DNA from: Paenibacillus sabuli
GTDB taxonomy: Bacteria > Bacillota > Bacilli > Paenibacillales > Paenibacillaceae
Direction of reading: 5' to 3'
Assembly: GCF_014705605.1 (NCBI RefSeq)
Contig: NZ_JACXIZ010000018.1
Span: 1-55,165 of the forward strand
DNA length: 55,165 nucleotides
Part shown: in pieces, positions 33,446 to 44,418 of the stretch
How positions within the stretch are numbered: position 1 is the stretch's first letter
Layout of the letters: the number at the start of each line of letters is the position of its first letter
Program-made: the position numbers and the translations under genes
The notes under the pieces: model-generated
Seen by the model: the letters and a program-made list of their open reading frames with translations, nothing else
Told to the model about the DNA's origin: nothing
Database searches by the model: none

Positions 33446-34435
33446 TTATTCGCCCCGCGCGAAGCCTTCGCCCACAACCTCGGCCGTGTTGCTGATGATG
33501 ACGAAGGCCTGCGGATCGACAGACTTGACAAGCGCCTTCAGCTTCGGCACCTCGCTCTGTCCGACCACCACCATCAGCACTTCCTTGGCCGTATCGGTAT
33601 AGCCGCCGTGGGCGTCCAGTCGGGTTAGTCCGCGGTCCAGCTCGTGCAGGATGGCTCCGCTCAGCATCGTCGTATGCTGCGAGATAATGAAGGCCACCTT
33701 GGACACCGCAAGTCCGGTCTGCATGATGTCGATCGTCTTGCTCGTGACGAACAGCCCGATCAGCGCATAGAGCGCGTTCTCCGGAGAAATAACAACTCCC
33801 GCCGCTGCGATGACGAGCCCGTCGAAGCACGCCACCGCCAGCCCGAGTCGCAGGCCAGTGTAGCGATTGAGCATCTGCGCGGCCAGATCGAGCCCGCCGG
33901 TCGAGCCGCGGCCGCGGAACACCAGCCCCAGGCCCAGCCCGACGCCGATCCCGCCGTAGAGCGCCGCCAGCAATGGATCGGCGGTCGGTGACCAGTCCGA
34001 CCATCCTTGCGTGAGCAGCACGAATAACGGCAGCACCGCCGAGCCGAGCAAGGTGCGCAAGGCAAAGCGGCGTCCGAGCAGCAGCCAGCCGGCGATGAAT
34101 AACGGCAGGTTGACGCCCCACTGCGTATAAGCCGGCGCGAGGCCGGTCAAACGCTCGACCAATATGGATATGCCCGCCACGCCGCCGGATGCGATGCCCG
34201 CGGGCAGCAAAAACAGATTAAAGCTCGCCGCAATGGCAAACGCCCCGAGCACCAGCAGGATGCTGTTGCCCGCCACCCCGCCGCGCGCTTGGCGAGCGGC
34301 TCGGCGCCGCCTGCGCGATCCGACGCTTTCATGCTGCCCTCGCCTGGCCTCGCGTGAACCCGTTTGCGCTGCTCGTGAGCCCGCTAGCGCTGCTTGACCT
34401 GGTTCCCGGGTGCGCTCCATCCTCCCGTCCGCCAT
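33446..34435 (-). CDS. YitT-family membrane protein (DUF2179)
   Basis: A 329-residue membrane protein of unknown function. About six hydrophobic segments (from GNSILLVLGAFAIAASF to ALYALIGLFVTSKTIDI, about 56-240) are followed by a cytoplasmic DUF2179 domain (AFIISQHTTMLSGAILHEL...GGYTDTAKEVLMVVV). This is the standard YitT/YqfU layout. The first 55 residues are unusually long and Arg-rich and may be partly untranslated. ATG 34435 has AAGGAAGG upstream at about 10 bp and was kept. The stop lies just upstream of the arg promoter. Confidence 0.88.
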   Translation of the reverse strand: MADGRMERTREPGQAALAGSRAAQTGSREARRGQHESVGSRRRRRAARQARGGVAGNSILLVLGAFAIAASFNLFLLPAGIASGGVAGISILVERLTGLAPAYTQWGVNLPLFIAGWLLLGRRFALRTLLGSAVLPLFVLLTQGWSDWSPTADPLLAALYGGIGVGLGLGLVFRGRGSTGGLDLAAQMLNRYTGLRLGLAVACFDGLVIAAAGVVISPENALYALIGLFVTSKTIDIMQTGLAVSKVAFIISQHTTMLSGAILHELDRGLTRLDAHGGYTDTAKEVLMVVVGQSEVPKLKALVKSVDPQAFVIISNTAEVVGEGFARGE

Positions 34436-34588
34436 CTCGCCGCCGCCTTCCTTGAGAGAGTCACGCTCTTCTCTAGCTTATCTGAGCATCTCCCCCAGTA
34501 TGAGCCAATTGTGCGGCGTGCATACGGCTCCGGGCGATTGATCGGCTGTATGCGGTGGTCACTCAGCTGCGCAAGGCAAGTCATCTGA

Positions 34589-34645
34589 CGGTCATCTGGC
34601 TGCGTCCAACGGTCACCCAACTGCAGCAAGCGGCCATCTGGTGAC
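34589..34645. repeat. Degenerate 21-bp tandem repeat
   Basis: CGGTCATCTGGCTGC at 34589, CGGTCACCCAACTGC at 34610 and a partial CGGCCATCTGG at 34631 have a 21-bp period. It lies in the 471-bp gap 34436-34906, which holds no gene that I can see. Confidence 0.55.
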
Positions 34646-34669
34646 ATCTCGTAGTACCGAACGCGGAGT

Positions 34670-34743
34670 TAACCTCACATTTTGAGGTTACACGGCCAGT
34701 TCCGCGCCAGAGACGATTTTAAGCTCACATTTTGAGGTTACAC
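34670..34743. repeat. Two units of a 50-bp repeat with an internal hairpin
   Basis: AACCTCACATTTTGAGGTTA starts at 34671 and AAGCTCACATTTTGAGGTTA at 34721, exactly 50 bp apart. The first forms an 8-bp hairpin (TAACCTCA, CATTT, TGAGGTTA; 34670-34690). The CCTCACATTTTG core and the 50-bp period match the array at 1-300. Confidence 0.85.
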
Positions 34744-34813
34744 AGCCACACAACCTCACGCGCCCCCAGCGTATAATGGGCGTCTGGCAGCCGAGATCAG
34801 CCCCATGACGCAG

Positions 34814-34847
34814 CCAACCGCCCTGACCAGGTGGCCGAGGCGGTTGG
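34814..34847. repeat. Perfect 9-bp inverted repeat
   Basis: CCAACCGCC (34814-34822) and GGCGGTTGG (34839-34847) around 16 bp, located 60 bp past the coiled-coil gene. There is no T run on either side. Confidence 0.55.
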
Positions 34848-34906
34848 TATGCCATACTCCTTGGCCGACTCGCCACAATTCGCTGGCGGGCTGACCTTTC
34901 CGTATC

Positions 34907-35278
34907 CTACAGCAAGTGCCGGGTAATCAGCTCCTGCTTTTCCAGGCGCTTGGTCAAAGCTTCGAAGTCCAGCTTCATGACATCCATCCGCCGTGCAGTC
35001 CGTTCACTATGTCGGGCGATGACTTCGGTTTGCTTTTCCTCGATCTCATCAAAGCGAGCGTGCATCTCCTTGCGGAGCAACACAACTTTACCATCAAGCT
35101 CCTGATAATTGCGATCCGTTTTGGCATCGAGCGCATCGAGGCGACCGCCGAGCTCTGTGTGGACATGGTCGACCTTCGCATCCAGCTTGTCCATGCGCTC
35201 GCCGAGATGATTCATGTGTTCGCCCAATCGCTCCATGTGGCGGCTAAGCGACTCAACAGCCTGCAGCACTTCCTGCAT
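34907..35278 (-). CDS. Small coiled-coil protein of unknown function
   Basis: A 123-residue acidic/basic protein that is almost entirely heptad-patterned (residues about 1-115). It is rich in Leu, Glu, Lys, His and Met, with repeating units such as RLGEHMNHLGERMDKLDAKVD. It has no signal peptide, membrane helix or cysteine. It has a good AAGGAG 9 bp before the ATG, which supports translation. It stands alone between prfB and yitT. Similar short coiled-coil proteins are common in Bacillales without known function. I do not recognise a family. Confidence 0.75.
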   Translation of the reverse strand: MQEVLQAVESLSRHMERLGEHMNHLGERMDKLDAKVDHVHTELGGRLDALDAKTDRNYQELDGKVVLLRKEMHARFDEIEEKQTEVIARHSERTARRMDVMKLDFEALTKRLEKQELITRHLL

Positions 35279-35318
35279 CTTGCCTCACTCCTTGGCGTAT
35301 ATGGTGGCATCGGGGACA

Positions 35319-35355
35319 GGCCCGGTCTTCCTGTATAAAAAGTATAGACCGGGCC
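35319..35355. repeat. Perfect 10-bp inverted repeat between prfB and the coiled-coil gene
   Basis: GGCCCGGTCT (35319-35328) and AGACCGGGCC (35346-35355) enclose an AT-rich loop with TATAAAAAGTATA. It lies about 150 bp past the prfB stop and 40 bp before the coiled-coil gene start, without a T run. It could be a structural element or an operator around a promoter. Confidence 0.6.
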
Positions 35356-35503
35356 CGCCGCCCATCCAAGCAAATTTCAAGGGTCATGAAATGTTGGCGT
35401 ACTCCTCTTGCAAAGGGTAGGCAAGTATGCTAGCGACAATCTGCTGCATGCGGAGTTGGCAGGCACACCTCGAGCGCGGCGACTCTACTTTTGCACCACG
35501 CTT

Positions 35504-36614
35504 TTAGGAATCATGCCGGATCTGACTGCGCAGATAGCCGTCGATGAACGCGTCCAGGTCGCCGTCCATCACCGCGCCGACATTGCCGGTCTCGACCTGC
35601 GTGCGATGATCCTTGACCATGCTGTAGGGATGGAAGACGTAGGAGCGGATCTGGCTGCCCCAGGCGATCTCCGACTGCTCGCCGCGAATCTCGGCCAGAT
35701 GACGCTGCTGCTCCTCAATCTTGCGTTCGTACAGCTTGGAGCGTAGCATCTTCATCGCGCGATCCCGGTTCTGAATCTGCGAGCGCTCCAACTGGCAGGA
35801 GACGACAATACCGGTCGGCAAGTGCGTGATGCGGATCGCCGACTCCGTCTTATTGATGTGCTGCCCGCCGGCCCCGCTCGCGCGGTACGTATCGACCCTC
35901 AGATCCTCCGAACGGATCTCGACCTCCACATCGTCGCTGATCTCCGGCATGACATCGCACGATACGAACGACGTGTGCCGTCGTCCCGCCGAGTCGAACG
36001 GCGAGATCCGTACGAGCCGATGCACGCCCTTTTCCGCCTTCAGATAACCGTAGGCATTGTAGCCCTTGACCAGGATCGTCGCGCTCTTGATGCCCGCTTC
36101 GTCGCCATCCTGGTAATCGAGCAGCTCGTACTTGAAGCCGCGCTTCTCGACCCAGCGCGTATACATCCGATACAGCATCTGCCCCCAATCCTGCGACTCG
36201 GTGCCGCCGGCGCCCGGGTGCAGCTCGACGATGGCATTGAGCTTGTCGTACGGCTCGCTGAGCAGCAGCTCCAGCTCGAACGATTCGAGGCGCGCGACGA
36301 GATCGGCCGCGCTCTCCGCCAGCTCGGCCGCCATCGCCTCGTCCCCCTCCTCCTCGGCCAGCTCCAGCATCGTCTCGAGGTCCTCGCGATCGGCCTGCAG
36401 CTTGCCGTACTTCTCGACGACCGATTTGATGCCGTTCAGCTCCGAGATCACGCTTTGCGCCTGCTCGTTATCGTCCCAGAAGTCGGGAGCGGTCATTTTT
36501 TCCTCGTAGTTGGCAATGAGCTCATTTTTGAGGTCTAAGTCAAAGAGACCCCCTAAGATTTTGAAGTTTCACTGCCATTTCGCGCAAATCCTGTTTGACT
36601 GATGCGTCGACCAT
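35504..36614 (-). CDS. prfB: Peptide chain release factor 2, with programmed frameshift
   Basis: A 369-residue RF2 that ends translation at UGA and UAA. It is read from ATG 36614 for 24 codons, then shifts +1 at CTT-TGA-C (TGA at 36540-36542) into the main frame. Counting across the shift, the stop-codon recognition tripeptide SPF is at 204-206 and the catalytic GGQ at 249-251, as in other RF2 proteins. GAGGTGAAGGA lies before the ATG. It follows secA by 39 bp, the usual secA-prfB order. Read without the shift it would look like a truncated 330-residue ORF starting at 36496. Confidence 0.97.
36539..36554 (-). promoter_or_regulatory. RF2 autoregulatory +1 frameshift site
   Basis: Minus strand AGGGGGTCTCTTTGAC: an internal Shine-Dalgarno-like AGGGGG (36549-36554), the slippery CTT, the in-frame TGA and the following C. 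Low RF2 slows termination and favours slipping, so RF2 controls its own level. Confidence 0.95.
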
Positions 36615-36653
36615 GCTTTCCTTCACCTCATTTAGAAGAATGCAGCTGCCGCG

Positions 36654-39158
<2,505 letters not shown>

Positions 39159-39201
39159 TCTGGATCGCTAACCCCTTTCGTATTTGCTCCTCAATCTCTA
39201 A

Positions 39202-39230
39202 ATTGTATCAGTTTGCGAGTAGCGCCGCAA
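39202..39230 (-). promoter_or_regulatory. Promoter of secA
   Basis: Minus-strand TTGCGG (39225-39230), 17 bp and TACAAT (39202-39207), located 44 bp upstream of the secA start. Confidence 0.6.
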
Positions 39231-39302
39231 TGTACGAGCCCCGTCTTTGCACATTTCCTTAACGCTTTTACCGCCCGATTCCGCAGATTGCACGCAACAT
39301 TC

Positions 39303-39333
39303 AAAAAAGCAGACTCCGGGTGGAGCCTGCTTT
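39303..39333 (-). terminator. Rho-independent terminator of hpf
   Basis: AAGCAGACTCC (39307-39317) pairs with GGAGCCTGCTT (39322-39332) around GGGT, with one wobble. Six Ts follow on the minus strand. It lies 15 bp past the hpf stop. Confidence 0.9.
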
Positions 39334-39347
39334 AATACTGGGGTGGT

Positions 39348-39902
39348 TTATTCCTGTTCAATCAACCCGTACTTGCCGTCGCCACGCCTGTAGACGACGT
39401 TTACTTCCTTCGTGTCCACGTTGCTGAATACGAAGAAGGTGTGCCCGACCATGTTCATTTGGAGAATGGCCTCTTCCACATCCATCGGCTTCAACACAAA
39501 GCGCTTCGTCCGCACGACTTCGAGTTCGTCCTCGTCCTCCTCATCCTGCAAGACGCGAACCGCACCGCCCTCTTCCTTTAGCAGCGCCTTGATGCTGCCT
39601 TCCTGACGGAATTTGCGGTTGATTTTTGTTTTATATTTTCGGATCTGCCGTTCCAGCTTGTCCACGACCAGATCAATTGAGGTATACATGTCGTCGTTTT
39701 TGTCCTCCGCGCGCAGCATCGTGCCTTGCAGCGGAATCGTCACTTCCACACTGTGGTTGTTTTTCATTACGGACAACGTAACGTTGACGTCGGAGGTGAG
39801 AGGTGCTTCAAAATACCGTTCCAAGCGATTCAATTTCTTTTCCACGTAGTCGCGCAGCGCGTCTGTCAATTCAATGTTTTGTCCTCGGATGTTGTATTTC
39901 AT
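39348..39902 (-). CDS. hpf: Long-form ribosome hibernation promoting factor
   Basis: A 184-residue HPF that binds the 30S decoding region and dimerises ribosomes into 100S particles in stationary phase. The S30AE domain (MKYNIRGQNIELTDALRDYV to about 105), an acidic linker (DEEDEDELEVV) and the C-terminal dimerisation domain (about 128-184, KPMDVEEAILQMNMVGHTFFVF) are all present. The start was set at ATG 39902, with AAGGAGG 8 bp upstream; an extension of 10 codons lies within the leader. It is a single-gene unit with its own promoter (39928-39957) and terminator. Confidence 0.96.
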   Translation of the reverse strand: MKYNIRGQNIELTDALRDYVEKKLNRLERYFEAPLTSDVNVTLSVMKNNHSVEVTIPLQGTMLRAEDKNDDMYTSIDLVVDKLERQIRKYKTKINRKFRQEGSIKALLKEEGGAVRVLQDEEDEDELEVVRTKRFVLKPMDVEEAILQMNMVGHTFFVFSNVDTKEVNVVYRRGDGKYGLIEQE

Positions 39903-39927
39903 AGGGCACTCCTCCTTTTCTACCTTC

Positions 39928-39957
39928 ATCATATCATATCCCGCGACCTGTATTCAA
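39928..39957 (-). promoter_or_regulatory. Candidate promoter of hpf
   Basis: Minus-strand TTGAAT (39952-39957), 18 bp and TATGAT (39928-39933), leaving a short leader of about 20 bp before the ATG. Confidence 0.5.
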
Positions 39958-40051
39958 AAGGATTGTTAACATTAGATGAAGGTTTCCGCCTAGCGGCATG
40001 TGTCCCTAATTTACCAACGTACAGGCTGAATGAAACAGCGCGGCGGCACAT

Positions 40052-40082
40052 AAAAAAGACCCTCCGCCAAAGGGCGTGGGTC
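40052..40082 (-). terminator. Rho-independent terminator of the second cold-shock gene
   Basis: GACCC-GCC pairs with GGC-GGGTC around AAAG, followed by six Ts on the minus strand, 70 bp past the stop. Confidence 0.85.
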
Positions 40083-40152
40083 AAAGTGCAACGAACATCT
40101 AACCGCATTTCAACATGCGCTATTATTTATGAATGCAGGCCTCTGCCGAGGA

Positions 40153-40350
40153 TTACACTTTTACTACGTTTGCTGCTTGTGGACCGCGCGCGCCTTCGAC
40201 GATGTCGAACTCAACCGACTGACCTTCTTCCAGGGTTTTGAAGCCGTCGGCCTGGATTGCGGAGAAGTGAACGAATACGTCGCCGCCTTGCTCCGTCTCG
40301 ATAAATCCATAGCCTTTTTCCGCATTAAACCATTTTACTTTACCTTGCAT
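40153..40350 (-). CDS. csp: Cold-shock protein (CspA family), second copy
   Basis: A 65-residue OB-fold RNA chaperone with RNP1 (KGYGFI) and RNP2 (VFVHF). It is similar to the protein at 366-566 but differs in the loop and C-terminal half. The start was set at ATG 40350 (MQGKVKWF), with an AAGGGA site 9 bp upstream; the longer frame to 40407 reaches the promoter region. It has a strong promoter (40412-40440), a leader of about 55 bp and its own terminator (40052-40082). It marks the border between the housekeeping region and the AT-rich glycosylation island. Confidence 0.96.
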   Translation of the reverse strand: MQGKVKWFNAEKGYGFIETEQGGDVFVHFSAIQADGFKTLEEGQSVEFDIVEGARGPQAANVVKV

Positions 40351-40411
40351 CCAAAACATTCCCTTCATCATCATATCGCTGTGAGATCGCCGTAGCATGG
40401 CCCACATTTCG

Positions 40412-40440
40412 AATATACAATGACGTCACAGAAATGTCAA
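40412..40440 (-). promoter_or_regulatory. Promoter of the second cold-shock gene
   Basis: A perfect TTGACA (40435-40440), 17 bp and TATATT (40412-40417) on the minus strand. The spacer holds the palindrome TGACGTCA. Confidence 0.85.
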
Positions 40441-40536
40441 ACCTTTTTTTGAAAACGGATTCAATAACTTTGGCATAGCAACAATTAAGCATTTAGAGTT
40501 GGCACAATTCCATCATAACTAAAAACATATGACGCC

Positions 40537-41072
40537 TTACTGGTGTTTATAAATAATGCGCCGATTAAGTGTCAAGTATGCTGGAACGATCCAAGCAGAA
40601 TTATCAATAATTAAAGAAAATAAATTAGGAGCAAAACGATTACATAAGAAAGCTAAATATGCCCCGTGGGACTGCCCGTCGGCAATAATTTTTTTTGCAT
40701 TAAATTTAAGATTGTTATCCTTGATAAATTCAGAAACGATGATGACAGCTGTAATATTATCAAGTGCTTGCATGATCCCCATATCGTTAAAGTTGCTAAC
40801 CGTCTCATTCAGTGAGACACTCTGCATAAATTCCCACCCAAAGAAGTCGCACTGTATGGTTACCATGTTATATCGGTCTGCAAATACAGTACGCATTTTA
40901 TTGTAAACATTTGAATTGGCACGCCCGCCGAAACCAGGGATTAAGAGCAAAAGCCCCGTTTCTTCATTTATTCCCTCCTCCGGTTCTGAGAAGTAAAGTT
41001 TTAATTTCCTAAGTGAGAGGTTGTTTAAATGTTGGGGTGTGCATCAATCACCGTTGCATATTCTTTTGACAT
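40537..41072 (-). pseudogene. DUF2920-like alpha/beta-hydrolase gene, frameshifted and truncated
   Basis: The ATG at 41072 (after GAAAGGGA) opens MSKEYATVIDAHPNI and stops at TAA in ATTTAAACAAC. The next frame then continues without a break as NNLSLRKLKLYFSEPE, LLLLIPGFGG and GQSHGAYLA up to 40537. One missing base (ATTTATAAC to ATTTAAAC) would restore HPNIYNN. The joined product would be about 178 residues, about half of the several-hundred-residue length I recall for DUF2920 proteins, so the 3' part is also gone. The nucleophile-elbow-like GQSHG is kept. It is the last piece of the flagellar glycosylation island, where DUF2920 genes often occur. The family name rests on my recall of its sequence pattern. 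Confidence 0.75.
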
Positions 41073-41097
41073 CACGTATTCCCTTTCTAGGGCCTCT

Positions 41098-42285
41098 TTA
41101 TTTAATGCTGAATCTATAGTAGATACGATATATTGCAGCCAGTACATCCTCAACGTCACTATCGCTCATTTTTGGAAAAATCGGGATTGATATCGCGTTT
41201 GCATAATACGCTTCGGCATGCCGGCACGTCACCTGATTATACCCAATTTGCTGATAGTAAGGCTGCTTGTAAACCGGGATATAGTGGACATTAACACCGA
41301 TTTGCTCATCTCGTAATGCTTCAAATATTTGCTTGCGATCAGCCGAAAAGTAATCCTCGGCCCAGCGAAGCACATATAGATGCCAACTTGAGCTTGTATC
41401 CGTATGCTGCCAAGGCACGATTAATCCCGGTAGTTGTGAAAAAAATTCATTGTAACGTCTCGCTATTTCCCGTCTTCGCTCTACAAAATCGCTAAGCCTT
41501 TCAAGTTGGACAAGACCAAGCGCTGCTTGCAGGTCGGTCATTCGGTAATTAAAGCCCAACGCTTGCATTTCATAGTACCAGGGCCCGTCCGTTTTCATTA
41601 ATTGTTGAGGATCTCTCGTCATTCCATGATTGCGAAACAATAGCAAGCGACGATAGAAGGCTTCGTTATCTGTTACGATCATGCCGCCTTCGCCGGTCGT
41701 AATATGCTTAACTGGATGAAAGCTGAACATCGTCATATCCGCAAGGCTGCCGACAGGCCGTCCCTTATAAAGAGCACCTAAAGCGTGAGCGGCGTCTTCA
41801 ATGATGACGAGGTTATGTTTTTTCGCTATTTTTTTAATTCGATCCATTTTCGCAGGTTGGCCCGTGAAATCTACGGGAATAATGGCCTTTGTTCGACTTG
41901 AAATCTTTTGTTCAATTTCAAGTGGATCTATATTATAAGTATTCGGGTCAACATCTGCAAAAACGGGCCGCCCGCCCATATACAATACACAGTTGCTGCT
42001 TGCCAGAAAAGTAAGCGGCGACGTAATGACTTCATCACCCTCACCAATTCCAGCTGCAAAGCAGGCAGCATGCAAAGCAGCCGTTCCGTTGCAAAACGCC
42101 ACGCCGAAACTAGCGCCCACTTTACGGGCAAGAACACGCTCAAACCGCTCGATTTGCGGCCCCTGTGTAACATAATCACTTTTCAATACTTCCACTACGG
42201 CTGCAATGTCTTCCATTTCAATCCACTGTTTCCCGTAAGGCAACAATGTTTTCCGGTGAGGTCTTTTGAGCAGAGCGTCCAGCAT
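41098..42285 (-). CDS. pseC: PseC-like sugar aminotransferase (DegT/DnrJ/EryC1)
   Basis: A 395-residue PLP enzyme. In the pseudaminic acid pathway PseC puts an amino group on C4 of the 4-keto-6-deoxy-AltNAc nucleotide made by PseB. The motifs TAALHAA (substrate/PLP pocket), EDAAHALGA, and FSFHPVKHITTGEGG with the PLP lysine (about 193) match PseC closely. ATG 42285 and the GTG just before it (42288) both fit the GGAGG site; the ATG was chosen. It is the last intact gene of the island operon, 36 bp after the SDR gene. Confidence 0.9.
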   Translation of the reverse strand: MLDALLKRPHRKTLLPYGKQWIEMEDIAAVVEVLKSDYVTQGPQIERFERVLARKVGASFGVAFCNGTAALHAACFAAGIGEGDEVITSPLTFLASSNCVLYMGGRPVFADVDPNTYNIDPLEIEQKISSRTKAIIPVDFTGQPAKMDRIKKIAKKHNLVIIEDAAHALGALYKGRPVGSLADMTMFSFHPVKHITTGEGGMIVTDNEAFYRRLLLFRNHGMTRDPQQLMKTDGPWYYEMQALGFNYRMTDLQAALGLVQLERLSDFVERRREIARRYNEFFSQLPGLIVPWQHTDTSSSWHLYVLRWAEDYFSADRKQIFEALRDEQIGVNVHYIPVYKQPYYQQIGYNQVTCRHAEAYYANAISIPIFPKMSDSDVEDVLAAIYRIYYRFSIK

Positions 42286-42321
42286 CACTAATTCCCTCCG
42301 ATTGTCTTCAGCCAGCCAATT

Positions 42322-43269
42322 CTATTCCAGATCTGTTGTCGCAATCCATTGCTCCGTACGTTGAATTCCCTCGCGCAGTGAAACCTCAGGCGCCCAGTTC
42401 AGTAGCTTCTTTGCTTTTTCAGAGTTACACAGCAGCTTTTGAATTTCACTCTGCGGGTGAATATGCGGCACATGTCGAATACGCGATTCATCCCCAACTA
42501 TCAGCTGAGCCAAAGCATGAACTGAAACATCCTCGCCCAGACCGGCGTTTACAATTTCTCCATTCACCGCATCGGAATAGCCTGCCTGGACAACAAAACG
42601 CGCACAGTCTTCCACATAAAGCAAATCGCGCGTCTGCGTTCCTTCCCCGTAAATATTCAAGTCTTTTCCGGCGAGCTTATTGCGAATGAAGATGGCGACA
42701 ACTCCTCCCTCCCCTCCGGTTTTTTGATAAGGACCATATGTATTAAAAGGTCGGATAACAACCGCCGGCAACCCATATGCAAAGTAATAGGATAACACCA
42801 TATTTTCAGCTGCCACTTTTGATCCGGCGTAAGGCGATGCTGGCTTCGTCGGATGGAATTCTGTAATTCCTGTTGGTTCGATACACTTGTCATATACCAT
42901 GCAGGTGCTCATGAACACCATTTTGACTTGATGCACACGACACTGCTCTAAAACATAAAAGGTTCCTCGGGTATCGTTGTCAAATGTCGTTCCGGGATCG
43001 TCAATCGAATCCTGGACATTGATCGAAGCTCCAAGATGATAGCACACATCGAAGTTATGATTGGCAAACAAGCGTTGCAGCAGTTGCTCGTCCATAATTG
43101 TGCCGATGATAAATTCCCGCAAGCCAGGATGCTGTCGAAATTCAGCGATGTTTTCTTCGCGTCCATTCGACAAATCGTCGACAATCCATAGACGATGGCC
43201 GTCATCCAGCAGTCGTTTGACTACCCAACGACCAATAAACCCAGCTCCGCCAGTAAGCAGGATATTCAT
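42322..43269 (-). CDS. Extended SDR: NAD-dependent sugar epimerase/dehydratase family, role unknown
   Basis: A 315-residue nucleotide-sugar SDR. The Rossmann motif TGGAGFIG is near residues 6-13 and the catalytic YAGSK lies at 147-151. The position that is a TDE triad in 4,6-dehydratases reads STCMVYD here, so it is unlikely to be a second dehydratase and more like an epimerase or reductase. ATG 43269 has GGAGG 8 bp upstream; the longer form would start inside that site. It lies between pseI and pseC. None of the six standard Pse enzymes corresponds to it, so it probably adds a branch step or makes another sugar. Confidence 0.85.
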   Translation of the reverse strand: MNILLTGGAGFIGRWVVKRLLDDGHRLWIVDDLSNGREENIAEFRQHPGLREFIIGTIMDEQLLQRLFANHNFDVCYHLGASINVQDSIDDPGTTFDNDTRGTFYVLEQCRVHQVKMVFMSTCMVYDKCIEPTGITEFHPTKPASPYAGSKVAAENMVLSYYFAYGLPAVVIRPFNTYGPYQKTGGEGGVVAIFIRNKLAGKDLNIYGEGTQTRDLLYVEDCARFVVQAGYSDAVNGEIVNAGLGEDVSVHALAQLIVGDESRIRHVPHIHPQSEIQKLLCNSEKAKKLLNWAPEVSLREGIQRTEQWIATTDLE

Positions 43270-43290
43270 TCCAGCCACCTCCAATAAAAT

Positions 43291-44337
43291 TCACAAACAA
43301 TCCCAGGTTAACGGAGTACCTTTTGATAAATTCGCTTTTGCTCGTTTACCAAGTATGTGTTCCAAATACTTCGTAGGCAATCCCAGTCCTGGTCTTATTG
43401 CTTTAATATTATCTTTGGTGAAAATCTCACCTTCAGAAATGTCCTTTGAAACATATAAAGAGCGACGCCGTCTACGTCCGTTTAATTCAGCCTCAGTAGC
43501 ACCATAACGAATTGTTCCTACTGATTGCCAAGCATGTTCAATTTCTTCGGAAAGCAATTTGAATTCCTGAGGTTCTAAAGAAAACGCAGCGTCGACCCCT
43601 CCTTCTGAACGAGAAAGGGTTAAATGCTTTTCAATTACTGTCGCACCTAAGGCTACACTTGCAATTGCCGTTCCAATTCCAAGCGTATGATCGGAAAGCC
43701 CGACCTGGCATCCGAACAATGCCTCCATGTGGGACATAGTAGCGAGATTGCTGTCACTAGGTGAGGCTGGGTAGGTACTAGTACATTTCAACAATACAAT
43801 ATCTTTGGCCCCGGCATCATAAGCGGCACGTACAGATTCATCTAATTCTGCAATTGATGCCATTCCAGTTGAAATAATAAGCGGCTTTCTCGTAGCAGCA
43901 ACTCTTCGAATTAGTTGAATATCGGTGTTCTCAAAAGAGGAAATCTTGTATGCCGGCACATTAAGTGATTCTAGAAAATCAACTGCCGACTCATCAAACG
44001 GCGTGCTAAAAGCTACCATCCCAAGCTCTTCGCTTTTCCTGATTATTTCTTCGTGCCATTCCCAAGGGGTATACGCTTCCCCATACAACTCATATAAAGA
44101 TTTCCCCTTCCAAATACTTTTCGGGTTATCTATTATAAATTCATCGGTGTTAATATTTAAAGTCATAGTATCAGGGGTATAGGTCTGCATTTTTAATGCA
44201 TCGGCACCTGAATCGGCGGCGGCTTTCACCAATTCCAATGCGCGATCTAATGATTGATTGTGATTCCCGGACATTTCGGCAATTAGGAATGGTTTGTTTT
44301 TTTTTCCAATTCCCTTGTTTCCAATTTTAAACTCCAT
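43291..44337 (-). CDS. pseI: Pseudaminic acid synthase (NeuB family)
   Basis: A 348-residue enzyme that condenses a 6-deoxy hexosamine with phosphoenolpyruvate to give the nine-carbon nonulosonic acid. The TIM barrel shows IAEMSGNHNQ, ALKMQTYTPDTMT, STPFDESAVDFL and GLSDHTLG. A C-terminal antifreeze-like SAF domain covers about 285-345 (RRRSLYVSKDISEGEIFT). The AEMSGNHNQ opening resembles PseI more than sialic or legionaminic acid synthases. TAGGAGCGAG precedes the ATG. It lies 81 bp after pseG. Confidence 0.92.
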   Translation of the reverse strand: MEFKIGNKGIGKKNKPFLIAEMSGNHNQSLDRALELVKAAADSGADALKMQTYTPDTMTLNINTDEFIIDNPKSIWKGKSLYELYGEAYTPWEWHEEIIRKSEELGMVAFSTPFDESAVDFLESLNVPAYKISSFENTDIQLIRRVAATRKPLIISTGMASIAELDESVRAAYDAGAKDIVLLKCTSTYPASPSDSNLATMSHMEALFGCQVGLSDHTLGIGTAIASVALGATVIEKHLTLSRSEGGVDAAFSLEPQEFKLLSEEIEHAWQSVGTIRYGATEAELNGRRRRRSLYVSKDISEGEIFTKDNIKAIRPGLGLPTKYLEHILGKRAKANLSKGTPLTWDCL

Positions 44338-44418
44338 ATCTCGCTCCTAGTACTAAAATAGTGAGTTTCCAGCCTTTTCGTTAATTTCACAATTATCAGC
44401 AATAAAAGAAATATACCT

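Noticed and set aside
35504-36496. prfB as a 5'-truncated gene or pseudogene
   Set aside because: The upstream 24 codons, in-frame TGA and slippery CTT are intact, so this is the programmed frameshift.
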